Assembly: GCA_963774075.1 (NCBI GenBank)
Contig: CAVZDP010000003.1
Coordinates: 372,001 to 436,000, forward strand
Direction: 5' to 3'
Length of the DNA stretch: 64,000 nucleotides
Source of the DNA: JBBQNR01 sp963774075
GTDB taxonomy: Bacteria; Actinomycetota; Thermoleophilia; Solirubrobacterales; JBBDJG01
A program made the position numbers and the translations under genes. Positions 52,314-60,446 of the stretch are shown here, piece after piece. Within the stretch, counting starts at the first letter, position 1; each line of letters begins with the position of its first letter. The notes below the pieces were generated by a model. The model made no database searches. It was given only the letters and a program-made list of their open reading frames with translations, and was not told the DNA's origin.

Positions 52314-53477
52314 TCATTCCCTTCGCAGGGCGAGCAGCCTGCAGGCGTCCTCGTCGACGACCACGCTCGAACGCCCCTGGAGCTGGTGCCTGAACGCCTC
52401 TCGCTCCTCGAGCCACCGAAACGTCGCAGGCGAAAACAGGATATATCCCGCTCCTCGCCTGTAGAGCTCATCCAGCGCCGAGCTCTCGTCGACCGCATCC
52501 GCGGGAGGGAAGTGAAGCGCCGTCCTGCCGTCGAGTCCGGTGATCTGCTCCAGCACACGGTCGTCGCCGCCGGACGCGACGAGGACCGTGCTCTCGGGTG
52601 GCGTGAGCGTTCGCACGACCTCACGTATGCGTCCCAGGTGGCCTCCCGGCCGCTGGGAGTCGAAGTCTTCGAACACCGCCTCTTCCCGCGCGGCGTAGAT
52701 GCCGATGTTGTCGATGCCGGCTCCAGATCCCGGCGCCTTGTACCAGGGCCCGTGGCGGATGGCGGAGAGGCCCGCCCACTCGAGCATGCGCGCGAGGACC
52801 GCAGGGCCGGTCGGGTACCACTGGAGCCCGTGCACTCCCGAGAGCAGGCGAGTACGCGACTCCTCTCCGGCCACCAGGGCGCCATCGGGAAATCCGCGGC
52901 GGCTGGCGGTGCTGAGGATCATGAGCTCGCCGGTCAGGTCGGCGGCGATCCGCAGACCCTCGATCGGGTCCGGGAGGTGGTAGAGGATGCCGCGGAAGAG
53001 CACGACGTCGAAGCGCTCCAGCTCGAGCGCCGGGACGTCGTACAGGTCGCAGACCTCGAAGCGGATCCCGTCGCTCGGCGCAGACCTCGCCCGGCTGAGG
53101 AAGCGCGCCTGCTCGATCCAGTGCTCGCGTACGTCGAACCCGAGGCACTCGCCAGCGCCCATCTCCCTTGCCAGGAACAGGTAGGCGCCGCAGTTGCAGG
53201 CGCAGTCGAGGACGCTGCGCCCCTGCAGACCGGTCGGGAAGAGGCGCTTCATCAGCCACCTGAACCCCGGCCCGGGGTCGTAGAACGCCCCAGGCGTCGA
53301 GGCGGCGACCGGCTCCAGGAAGTCCCTCGTGCCGAGGCGGCCGGTGATCTCCACGTTGAGGTGCCAGGGACGAAGCCGCTCGCCCTCGCGCAGCAGTGAC
53401 GCTTCGGCGGCGTCGGGGCTCGCCTCCAGCGCGTCGGCGCCGGATCCCGGCGGGGGCTCAGGCCGCGACGGGTGCAC
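52314..53477 (-). CDS. Methyltransferase fused to GDD/HFP module
   Basis: 387 residues from GTG at 53477, overlapping the upstream GT2 gene by 20 nt. Residues 30-270 resemble the CmoB/DUF1698 type: VLDCACNCGAYLFLAREMGA, GFDVREHWIEQARFL and FDVVLFRGILYHLPDPIEGL. The final 106 residues are the recurring module (SGGDDRVL, TALHFPPADA, FRWLEEREAF, DACRLLAL), with FRW in place of FWW. This is the only copy here fused to a methyltransferase rather than a glycosyltransferase. It probably modifies the same glycan. Confidence 0.84.
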   Translation of the reverse strand: MHPSRPEPPPGSGADALEASPDAAEASLLREGERLRPWHLNVEITGRLGTRDFLEPVAASTPGAFYDPGPGFRWLMKRLFPTGLQGRSVLDCACNCGAYLFLAREMGAGECLGFDVREHWIEQARFLSRARSAPSDGIRFEVCDLYDVPALELERFDVVLFRGILYHLPDPIEGLRIAADLTGELMILSTASRRGFPDGALVAGEESRTRLLSGVHGLQWYPTGPAVLARMLEWAGLSAIRHGPWYKAPGSGAGIDNIGIYAAREEAVFEDFDSQRPGGHLGRIREVVRTLTPPESTVLVASGGDDRVLEQITGLDGRTALHFPPADAVDESSALDELYRRGAGYILFSPATFRWLEEREAFRHQLQGRSSVVVDEDACRLLALRRE

Positions 53478-55359
53478 CGCGCGCGGGCGTCTGCCCGTGG
53501 GTGGGCGCCGCCATCAGCTCTTCGATCAGCGCCCGCCAGCGGTGCGTCTGCAGCCACGCGTTGTAGCGGGTGGCGAGCCAGCGATACTCACTGGCAGTCG
53601 GGTAGGACTGCTCCTCGAGGTGATAGAGCTCGGCCGCCGGCAGGTACCAGTTCTGGCGCCCGAGGCGGATCAGGCTCAAGCAGAGGTCCGAGTCCTCGTA
53701 GCCGCCCTGCACGTACGAGTGGTCGAAGCCGCCAACCTCCTCGAAGAGGGCCCTGTCGATCATCATGCACGCTCCCGTCACCGCCGGCACTGGTCGCGCG
53801 ACGTTGGCAGGCGCGAAGTTCCTCGCGAGCCCCTTGAGGTAGTGCTGGTTGCCCCACAGGGAAGTCGCCGCGTCGAGCTGGAAGAACATGCCCGCATGTT
53901 GGAGTGAGTGGTCCTCGTAGAGGAGCTTCGAACCGAGTGCCCCGATGTTCGGCGTCGCGTCGTAGAACGCCGCCATGCGGGAGATCCAGCCCGGCCGGGC
54001 GGGCAGCACATCGGAGTTCACGAACAGGAGCGTTCGTCCCCGGGCGATCGAGGCGCCGAGGTTGTTGGCGATCGCGTAGCCTCCGTTGCGGCTGAGGATC
54101 GCGACACGGAACGGAAGCCCGTAGAACTCGTGCAGGTCCGCGGCGACGCTGTTGAGGTCGCGGGCGAGCTCCGGCGAGTCCAGCACGTAGAGCAGGTCGA
54201 CCGTGCCGATCTCCCGATCGTGTACGAACTGCGCCATCTGGTGCTGAAGGAAGTCGATCCGCTCGTAGAACGGCACGACGACCGAGACCGTCGGCGACTG
54301 CGGTTGGGTCCCGTACTCGATGACGGTGTCGACCTCGACCGACCGTTGCAGCCGCTCCTGTAGCCGCGACAGGGCTGGGTGAGCGTGCGTCTCGGTCAGC
54401 CGATGCTGGAAGTCGTCCTCCTTCGTGTCCCTGAGGATCAGCTCGCGAACCGCGACGAAGTCCCGAATCACCTCTGGGGTGGCGCCCTCCGTCCCACCTC
54501 CCCCGGCGGTCTCGAGCTTCGTCAGCCACCCGGTGGAGAGGCGGCTTGGCGCTGCCAGCTCGAAGCAGCTCATGAGCCCGTGCTTCTCGGACGTCTCCAT
54601 GCCGGCGCTGCCATAGGCGTGCTCGATGTCGGGGCGCCCATAGCGGAATGCGTCCTGCAACAGCTCCGTCGCGAACCCCTCGGGCGAGACGGCGATCAGC
54701 CCGGTCGCCGCCTTCTTCTCGTCTCGGATCCAGCCCCTGATCCAGAATGCGCGATCGTCAATCGCCATGATGCGATCGACGTCGTGGTTCAAGGGCTCGT
54801 CCGCCGTGCTCACGCGCTCGCGCCCTCGCTCGCGCAGGATCTCGCGCAGGCCCAGCAGGTTCGTCGCGAGGGTGCCGGCGTCCGCGCCGTCGAGGTGCGG
54901 GGCGCAGGCCTCGAGGACGAGCTCGTGCAGCTCCCGCCGCGCGGCCGGCTCCAGGGGCGAAAGCCGAGCGCCGAGCGCCTCGTCGACCAGCCGGGGTGAG
55001 GCCTGCAGCTCGGCCGGGCCCAGGACGAGCGTCGACGGGCCCGAGCGTAGGACGAGCTCGTTCACGCCCGCGTCGCGGGCGCCTCGCGGAAACTCGACGA
55101 TGGCGAGCATGCTCACGCTCGCGCCCCCCGCGACCTCGTGACGACGATAGCGCTGGGCGAAGATGGCGACCTCCGCATCGCCGCCCTCGAGCTTCACTCG
55201 AGCACGTACGACGCGCGAGCTGCCCAGATCGCAGACGACGAGCAGCAGATCGTCGTTCAGCCACGCCGCGCCCGAAAGCGTGCCGTCGCTACGGCGCCGG
55301 AACAGTCGGCCCGGCGCCCGGACGAGGTTGCGCAAGGTCGTGGAGAGCCGCTCGAACAT
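53458..55359 (-). CDS. GT2 glycosyltransferase with uncharacterised N-terminal domain
   Basis: 633 residues. The GT2 domain occupies about 355-610, with VVVPFYERIDFLQHQM, LYVLDSPELARDL, FVNSDVLPARPGW, LQHAGMFF and GGYEDSDLCLSLIRLG. The first 340 residues form a domain shared only with the paralogue at 60439. Its key piece is AIDDRAFWIRGWIRDE followed by AVSPEG (in the paralogue AIDERSYYLRGWMRDE and AVSPEG). The N-terminal 120 residues are beta-rich. The gene is 12 nt from the GT4 gene upstream and in the same operon. Confidence 0.86.
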   Translation of the reverse strand: MFERLSTTLRNLVRAPGRLFRRRSDGTLSGAAWLNDDLLLVVCDLGSSRVVRARVKLEGGDAEVAIFAQRYRRHEVAGGASVSMLAIVEFPRGARDAGVNELVLRSGPSTLVLGPAELQASPRLVDEALGARLSPLEPAARRELHELVLEACAPHLDGADAGTLATNLLGLREILRERGRERVSTADEPLNHDVDRIMAIDDRAFWIRGWIRDEKKAATGLIAVSPEGFATELLQDAFRYGRPDIEHAYGSAGMETSEKHGLMSCFELAAPSRLSTGWLTKLETAGGGGTEGATPEVIRDFVAVRELILRDTKEDDFQHRLTETHAHPALSRLQERLQRSVEVDTVIEYGTQPQSPTVSVVVPFYERIDFLQHQMAQFVHDREIGTVDLLYVLDSPELARDLNSVAADLHEFYGLPFRVAILSRNGGYAIANNLGASIARGRTLLFVNSDVLPARPGWISRMAAFYDATPNIGALGSKLLYEDHSLQHAGMFFQLDAATSLWGNQHYLKGLARNFAPANVARPVPAVTGACMMIDRALFEEVGGFDHSYVQGGYEDSDLCLSLIRLGRQNWYLPAAELYHLEEQSYPTASEYRWLATRYNAWLQTHRWRALIEELMAAPTHGQTPARGAPVAA

Positions 55360-55371
55360 GGCGTGGGCCTC

Positions 55372-56667
55372 TCAGCCGGTCAGCACTGGCTCTCGGCGCA
55401 GAGTGAGCAGGTCGTCATACAGCTGACTGAGGTTCGCCGTGTGCTCCTGCATGGTGTAGACGGGCTTGATCCCGGCGTGGAGCTGCTCCCACAGGCCCGG
55501 CGTGTCCACAGCTCTCTGGATCGTGTCCGCGAGGTTCTGCGGGTTTCCGACGCGAAAGTGAAGCCCGTCCACCCCGTCGGTGACCTTCTCCGCCATTCCC
55601 CCGACGTCGCTGCAGATCACAGGCCTGCCGTGGAGGAACGCCTCCTGGATCACCAGCGGCGAGTTCTCCCACCACAGGGACGGAACCACGATCCAGTCGG
55701 CTTCGCTCATGAGCCCCGCGACCGCCGCGCGGCTGTAGGCGCCGCGGTTGGCGACCGTCGGTCCCGCCTCCTGGAGCAGGTTGTGGAACGCGCCCCTCCA
55801 GTGCTCGTGCTGCAGCTCCAGGTTGGCCGCGTGGAGCGAGAGCTGGATGTCCTGCCGGATCCCACGCAGTCGCGCCATGGCACCGAGCAGAACCTGCAGA
55901 CCCTTGTAAGGGTTGGCCTGGCCGAAGAACGCGAGCCGGTTGCGCGGTCTCGGCTGCCCCTCGTCCGGCGCCGGCACGCGCGGCTCCGGCCAGCGCCCGT
56001 AGTCCTCGAACCGAATTCGCTCGCGCGGGAGTCCCCAGTCGACGTAACGCTCGAGCAGGAAATGGCTCGGCGCGAGGAACGTGTCGACGTGCTCGAAATG
56101 CGACCGGGCGAAGCGCTCTCGCAGAAAGAACTGCTGAGGAGGGATCTCCGGAAAGCACTCGTTACAGCGCCGCGGCGACCACTGGAGGCACAGCTCGCCG
56201 CTCGATCTCTGGAGCTGCCCCTGACGATGGCAGATCGGGAGGTATTCGTGCAGCGTGTAGACGATGGGCACCTCCGGCAGGACGCGCCGAGTGAGCGAGA
56301 CCAGGTCGATCCCCATGAAGAACGTGTGCTGGAAGTGGACGACGTCGGGTTTCTCCGAGCGGAGGAACTCGGCGAATTTGTTTGTGTACTGCGACTTCTC
56401 CCGCAGGGTCATGAGGAAGAAGTCGAAGTGCGCCTCCTCCGTGAAGAAGAAGTGTTGATTTTCGTCGTCGTTTATGTTGCTGAACGGGGCGCCCGCGTGT
56501 GACGTGCGCGGCTTCGACACGTCGTTGCCCAGCCTTGCCATGAGCACGGGTTGGTACTCCTGCGATTCCCGCATCGCCTCGTAGAGCTCGAGTGCATATG
56601 ACTCGGATCCGCCAGGACGGATCGACGGGTGGTTGTGGAGTATGTAGAGGACCTTCTTCTTGCTCAT
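55372..56667 (-). CDS. Family 4 glycosyltransferase
   Basis: 431 residues from ATG at 56667 (MSKKKVLYILHNHPSIRPGG); the long upstream frame is not conserved. It is paralogous to the proteins at 57776, 59130 and 63279. Shared landmarks are VVHFQHTFFMG, LHEYLPICHRQGQL, SPRRCNECFPE, a SHFLLERYVDWGL segment, LAFFGQANPYKGLQVLL and the donor-site PLVIQEAFLHGRPVICSDVGG. The conserved CxxCF after the LHEY motif may bind metal or form a disulfide. It is the first gene of the minus-strand operon. Confidence 0.9.
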   Translation of the reverse strand: MSKKKVLYILHNHPSIRPGGSESYALELYEAMRESQEYQPVLMARLGNDVSKPRTSHAGAPFSNINDDENQHFFFTEEAHFDFFLMTLREKSQYTNKFAEFLRSEKPDVVHFQHTFFMGIDLVSLTRRVLPEVPIVYTLHEYLPICHRQGQLQRSSGELCLQWSPRRCNECFPEIPPQQFFLRERFARSHFEHVDTFLAPSHFLLERYVDWGLPRERIRFEDYGRWPEPRVPAPDEGQPRPRNRLAFFGQANPYKGLQVLLGAMARLRGIRQDIQLSLHAANLELQHEHWRGAFHNLLQEAGPTVANRGAYSRAAVAGLMSEADWIVVPSLWWENSPLVIQEAFLHGRPVICSDVGGMAEKVTDGVDGLHFRVGNPQNLADTIQRAVDTPGLWEQLHAGIKPVYTMQEHTANLSQLYDDLLTLRREPVLTG

Positions 56668-56892
56668 GTGAGACGCACGCCCAAGCGGGACGTTAGCCAC
56701 TCCGGCAGGCGCATCGCCAAGCCCGCGTCGCGTTTCACCAGACGCTGCCGCGGCGACGCGCCGGCGCTCCTGGAGAGCTCTCCCCCCGCCTTTGTGCGGT
56801 GCGGCGGGCCCAAATCGGTCGATTAGACTATACATCGAGAAGTAAGGCGGACTGGGCGGCTCTGGCGCCGGATCGGGAGCGGTAGGTAAGGC
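56668..56892. promoter_or_regulatory. Divergent promoter region of the two glycosyltransferase operons
   Basis: This 225-nt spacer separates oppositely transcribed operons. Its only AT-rich stretch, GATTAGACTATACATCG at 56821-56837, may supply a -10 (TATACA, 56829-56834) for the rightward operon. On the left side, TAACGT (minus strand) precedes the GT4 gene at 56667. Neither has a clear -35. Confidence 0.35.
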
Positions 56893-57792
56893 TTGCAATC
56901 AGGAGGGGACGGGAGCGGTTCGGCTCAGCTGAGCGCAGAGGAGCGCGACCGTGTGCTGGGGCGGCTGGGGGAAGTGGTACGCACCCACGTGCCGGCGAAT
57001 ACGCCGGTCGCGGTGGTGAGCGATGGGGACAAGGCCTTCGTCGAGATCGAGGGAGCCAACGCCCTGCACTTTCCGTCCGCGGAAGACGGTGGGCACGCCG
57101 GCCGGCTCCCGGCGGACGGAGCGGAGGCGGTCGAGCTGGTCGAGCTCCTGCGGCGGCGCGACGTCCAGTACCTCACCTTGCCGAGCCAGGCGTTCTGGTG
57201 GCTCGAACGCTATCCGGAGCTGAACCAGCACCTCATCAAGCGCTACCAACTCCTCGCCAGCGAGGACGCCTGCCTCCTCTATCGCCTCGTCGAGCAGCCC
57301 CGGCAGGCCACCGGGCAGGGTGGCCACCCCGCTGCCGACCCGCGCCTCCTGCAGCCCATCAGGGACCTCCTCGACCACCTCCTCCCGGCACGGACCGCGG
57401 TGGCAGTCATGACGCTCGGCGAGGCAGCTCCACTCCCCGGCGTCCAGGCGTGGCAGTTCCCGCGCGCCGCCCGGGAGGACCTGGGCCTCGCCGCCGGCCA
57501 CCTGGCTGCGCTCGAGGCGGGCGGCGTGGAGTTTCTCGTAGTGGCGAGGCCTGAACGCGAATGGCTCGAGCTTCACCCGGGGCTGCTCGATTACCTGCGC
57601 ACGCACCACCGCCTGACGACGAGCCAGGAACACCTATGCGACGTGTACGAGCTCTCCGCTCCGGTCTCGAACGACCCCGTCCCGGACCGGCCGGAGGAGA
57701 CCGCGCAGCAGCCGAGCCCGGCTCGGCGCACGCCCGTCACGCGCCTGCTGGATCGAGCCCTTCGCCCGGGCACCGATGGTAACGACCGTTAA
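56893..57792 (+). CDS. Tandem GDD/HFP-module protein, function unknown
   Basis: 299 residues from a TTG start; GTG at 56953 is possible. It consists of two copies of the recurring module. The first (residues 24-133) is well conserved: VVSDGDKAFVEIEG, ALHFPSAEDGGHAGRLPAD, FWWLERYPELNQHL and EDACLLYRL. The second (155-254) is degenerate: WQFPRAA, FLVVARPEREWLELHPGLL and EHLCDVYEL. No signal peptide or membrane helix is visible. It overlaps the GT4 gene by 17 nt, exactly as its paralogue at 62396 does, so it probably works with that transferase. Confidence 0.75.
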   Translation: MQSGGDGSGSAQLSAEERDRVLGRLGEVVRTHVPANTPVAVVSDGDKAFVEIEGANALHFPSAEDGGHAGRLPADGAEAVELVELLRRRDVQYLTLPSQAFWWLERYPELNQHLIKRYQLLASEDACLLYRLVEQPRQATGQGGHPAADPRLLQPIRDLLDHLLPARTAVAVMTLGEAAPLPGVQAWQFPRAAREDLGLAAGHLAALEAGGVEFLVVARPEREWLELHPGLLDYLRTHHRLTTSQEHLCDVYELSAPVSNDPVPDRPEETAQQPSPARRTPVTRLLDRALRPGTDGNDR

Positions 57793-59098
57793 CGCCAGGC
57801 CGAAGGTCCTCTTCGTCTGCCACAACCACCCGGCGATCCGTCCGGGGGGCGCCGAGGGCTATGCGCTGGACCTGTACGAGGCGATCGGCCTGGCGGGAGA
57901 ATTCGAGCCGTACTTCCTCGCGCGTGTAGACAACGACCAGCGAGAGGCTCTCTCGCATCACGAAACGACGCCGATCACGGGGGTACAGGGCGATCCGAAC
58001 CAGTACTTCCTGTTCACCGACCTGTCGCAGTGGGACTGGCTCTTCGGCAGGTACCCCGACAAGACGCCACTGGTCCCGTTCTACCGTGATTTCCTGCAAG
58101 CGCTCAAGCCGGACGTCGTCCATTTCCAGCACACCGTGTTCATCGGCTACGACATTCTGCGCGTGACACGAAACGCGTTGCCGGACTCGCCGATCGTGTA
58201 CATGCTGCACGAGTACATGCCAATTTGTCTGCGCGGGGGGCAGCTGGTGAGGGTGCATGGGGACGACCTGTGTCAAAAGGCCTCGCCGCGACGCTGCCAC
58301 GAATGCTTTCCCAACCTCAGCATGCCCGAGCTCTTCATGCGCGAGCGTTTCGTCAAGTCGCAGCTGGCGCTAGTGGATTTGTTCCTGACGCCGAGCGCGT
58401 ACGCCAGAGAGCGCTACATCGACTGGGGCCTGTCAGCCGACTCGATCCGAGCCGTCGAGCACGGACTGCGGCCCGTTCAGAGGCTGCCGGAGACCAATGA
58501 GGAACGGCCCCGCAACCGCTTTGCGTTCTTCGGCCAGTTCACTCCCACCAAGGGCGCCGACGTCTTCCTCGAGGCGGTGAAGCGGCTGGGCGACGACTTC
58601 GACGGCCACGTCTGGTTCCACGGCGCGAATCTCGAGGTGCAGCCGCCCGACTTCAGGGAGCGGATCGAACGGCTGCTGGAGGCGACGGGCGGAAAGGTCA
58701 GCATGAGAGGCTCCTATGACCATTCGGGCCTCGCGAAGCTGATGAACCAGATCGACTGGGTCGTCGTGCCGTCGATCTGGTGGGAGACCGGGCCGCTGGT
58801 CGTTCCGGAGGCGTTCCTGTACGGAAGGCCGGTCATCTGCAGCGATATCGGGGGGATGTCCGAGCGGGTGACCTCCGGGGTCAACGGGCTGCACTTCCGC
58901 CGGGCCGATCCGGACAGCCTGGCAGAGGCGATGCTGAAGGCTTCCCGCACTCCCGGGCTGTGGGAAGAGCTGAGGGCGGGGATCCCGCCGGTGCAGACCA
59001 TGGAACAGCACGCCGAGCTGGTCGGCGGCATGTACCGTGAGCTTCTCGCCGGACGGCGCGCAACCGTCGCTCCCGCCGTGCCGAGCACCTCCGCATAG
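57776..59098 (+). CDS. Family 4 glycosyltransferase
   Basis: 440 residues from ATG at 57776. It starts KVLFVCHNHPAIRPGGAEGY, the donor/acceptor loop of this subgroup. Further landmarks are VVHFQHTVFIGYDIL, LHEYMPICLRGGQL, SPRRCHECFPN, FAFFGQFTPTKGADVFLEAV, VVPSIWWETGPLVVPEAFLY and GRPVICSDIGGMSERV. It belongs to the same subgroup as the proteins at 55372, 59130 and 63279. It is translationally coupled to the tandem-module gene and followed by a second GT4 gene after 31 nt. Confidence 0.9.
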   Translation: MVTTVNARPKVLFVCHNHPAIRPGGAEGYALDLYEAIGLAGEFEPYFLARVDNDQREALSHHETTPITGVQGDPNQYFLFTDLSQWDWLFGRYPDKTPLVPFYRDFLQALKPDVVHFQHTVFIGYDILRVTRNALPDSPIVYMLHEYMPICLRGGQLVRVHGDDLCQKASPRRCHECFPNLSMPELFMRERFVKSQLALVDLFLTPSAYARERYIDWGLSADSIRAVEHGLRPVQRLPETNEERPRNRFAFFGQFTPTKGADVFLEAVKRLGDDFDGHVWFHGANLEVQPPDFRERIERLLEATGGKVSMRGSYDHSGLAKLMNQIDWVVVPSIWWETGPLVVPEAFLYGRPVICSDIGGMSERVTSGVNGLHFRRADPDSLAEAMLKASRTPGLWEELRAGIPPVQTMEQHAELVGGMYRELLAGRRATVAPAVPSTSA

Positions 59099-59129
59099 CC
59101 GATGCCCAACCCGCTCGAGGAATAGGTCG

Positions 59130-60446
59130 ATGTCCAAGCCCAAAGTTCTCTACGTCGCCCAGAACCATCCCGAGGTGCGCCCAGGCGGAGCCGAGGGCTA
59201 TGCGCTCGACCTCTATCACGCGATGCGCCGCATCGGCGAATTCGAGCCGATCTTCTGCGCGCGTACCGGGCCCCCGATCTCGAAGGTGAAGCGAACCCTC
59301 ACCGGTGCCCCCTTCACGGCCGCGAACGAGGATCCGAATCAGTACTTCTTCTGGACCGACCTCACGCACTACGACTGGTTCTACGGGCGTCCGCCCGACA
59401 AGTCGATACTGACGAGGTTCTTCCGCGACTTTCTGCTCACGCACCGGCCGGACGTGATCCACTTCCAGCACACACTGTTCATCGGCTACGAGGCCGTTCG
59501 GATCGCGAGGCGAACGTTGCCGGACACCCCAATCGTGTACATGCTGCACGAGTACCTGCCGATCTGTCATCGCGACGGGCAGATGGTCCGCACGCTCGAG
59601 AACGACCTCTGCCAGCTCGAGACCCCGCATCGCTGCCACGAGTGCTTTCCGGAAACCAGCCCGCAGACCTTCTTCGCGCGCAAGCGCTTCATCCAGTCTC
59701 AGCTTCGTCACGTCGACGTGTTCATCGCTCCGAGCGAGTACGTGCGCGAGCGCTATGCCGCCTGGGGAATTCCCGCGGAGAAGATCAGGGTCGAGCCCTA
59801 CGCCTGCTTCCCCGTCGCAAAACTGGAGACGGACGACCACCAGGGGCCACGAAACAGATTCGCCTTCTTCGGTCAGTTCACCCCGTACAAGGGCGCTGAC
59901 GTTCTGCTTCAGGCGATGGCGCAGCTCGGTGACGACTTCGGCGGCCATCTCTGGATCTACGGCGCCAACCTCGAGACCCAGCGCCCGGAGTTTCGCGAGA
60001 TGTTCGAGTCCATGCTCGAGGCCACCGGGCGCACGGTGACGTTCGCGGGCCACTACGACCACGCCGACTTGCCGAAGCTGATGGAGCGGATCGACTGGGT
60101 GGTCGTGCCGTCGATCTGGTGGGAGACGGGGCCCATCGTGGTGCTCGAGGCGTTCCAGTACGGGCGCCCCGTCATCTGCAGCGACATCGGCGGGATGTCG
60201 GAGAAGGTCACCCACGAGGTCAGCGGACTGCATTTTCGCCGCGGGGATCCGGCCAGCCTTGCCGAGGCGATGCGTCGGGCCGTGGAGACGCCTGGCATCT
60301 GGGACACCCTGCGTACCGGGATCCCCCAGGTTCCGATGATCATGGAGCACGCGCGGGTGCTGTCGGATCTCTATCGAGATCTGCTTGCCGCGCGCCGGAC
60401 GCGCCAGAAGGCGGGCCTCGAGACGGTTGGAGCCACCGATGACTGA
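59130..60446 (+). CDS. Family 4 glycosyltransferase
   Basis: 438 residues from ATG at 59130, preceded by GAGGAATAGGT as ribosome-binding site. It begins KVLYVAQNHPEVRPGGAEGY and shares all subgroup landmarks: VIHFQHTLFIGYEAV, LHEYLPICHRDGQM, HRCHECFPE, FAFFGQFTPYKGADVLL and VVPSIWWETGPIVVLEAFQY. It is very close to its neighbour at 57776, consistent with tandem duplication. It overlaps the following GT2 gene by 8 nt. Confidence 0.9.
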   Translation: MSKPKVLYVAQNHPEVRPGGAEGYALDLYHAMRRIGEFEPIFCARTGPPISKVKRTLTGAPFTAANEDPNQYFFWTDLTHYDWFYGRPPDKSILTRFFRDFLLTHRPDVIHFQHTLFIGYEAVRIARRTLPDTPIVYMLHEYLPICHRDGQMVRTLENDLCQLETPHRCHECFPETSPQTFFARKRFIQSQLRHVDVFIAPSEYVRERYAAWGIPAEKIRVEPYACFPVAKLETDDHQGPRNRFAFFGQFTPYKGADVLLQAMAQLGDDFGGHLWIYGANLETQRPEFREMFESMLEATGRTVTFAGHYDHADLPKLMERIDWVVVPSIWWETGPIVVLEAFQYGRPVICSDIGGMSEKVTHEVSGLHFRRGDPASLAEAMRRAVETPGIWDTLRTGIPQVPMIMEHARVLSDLYRDLLAARRTRQKAGLETVGATDD

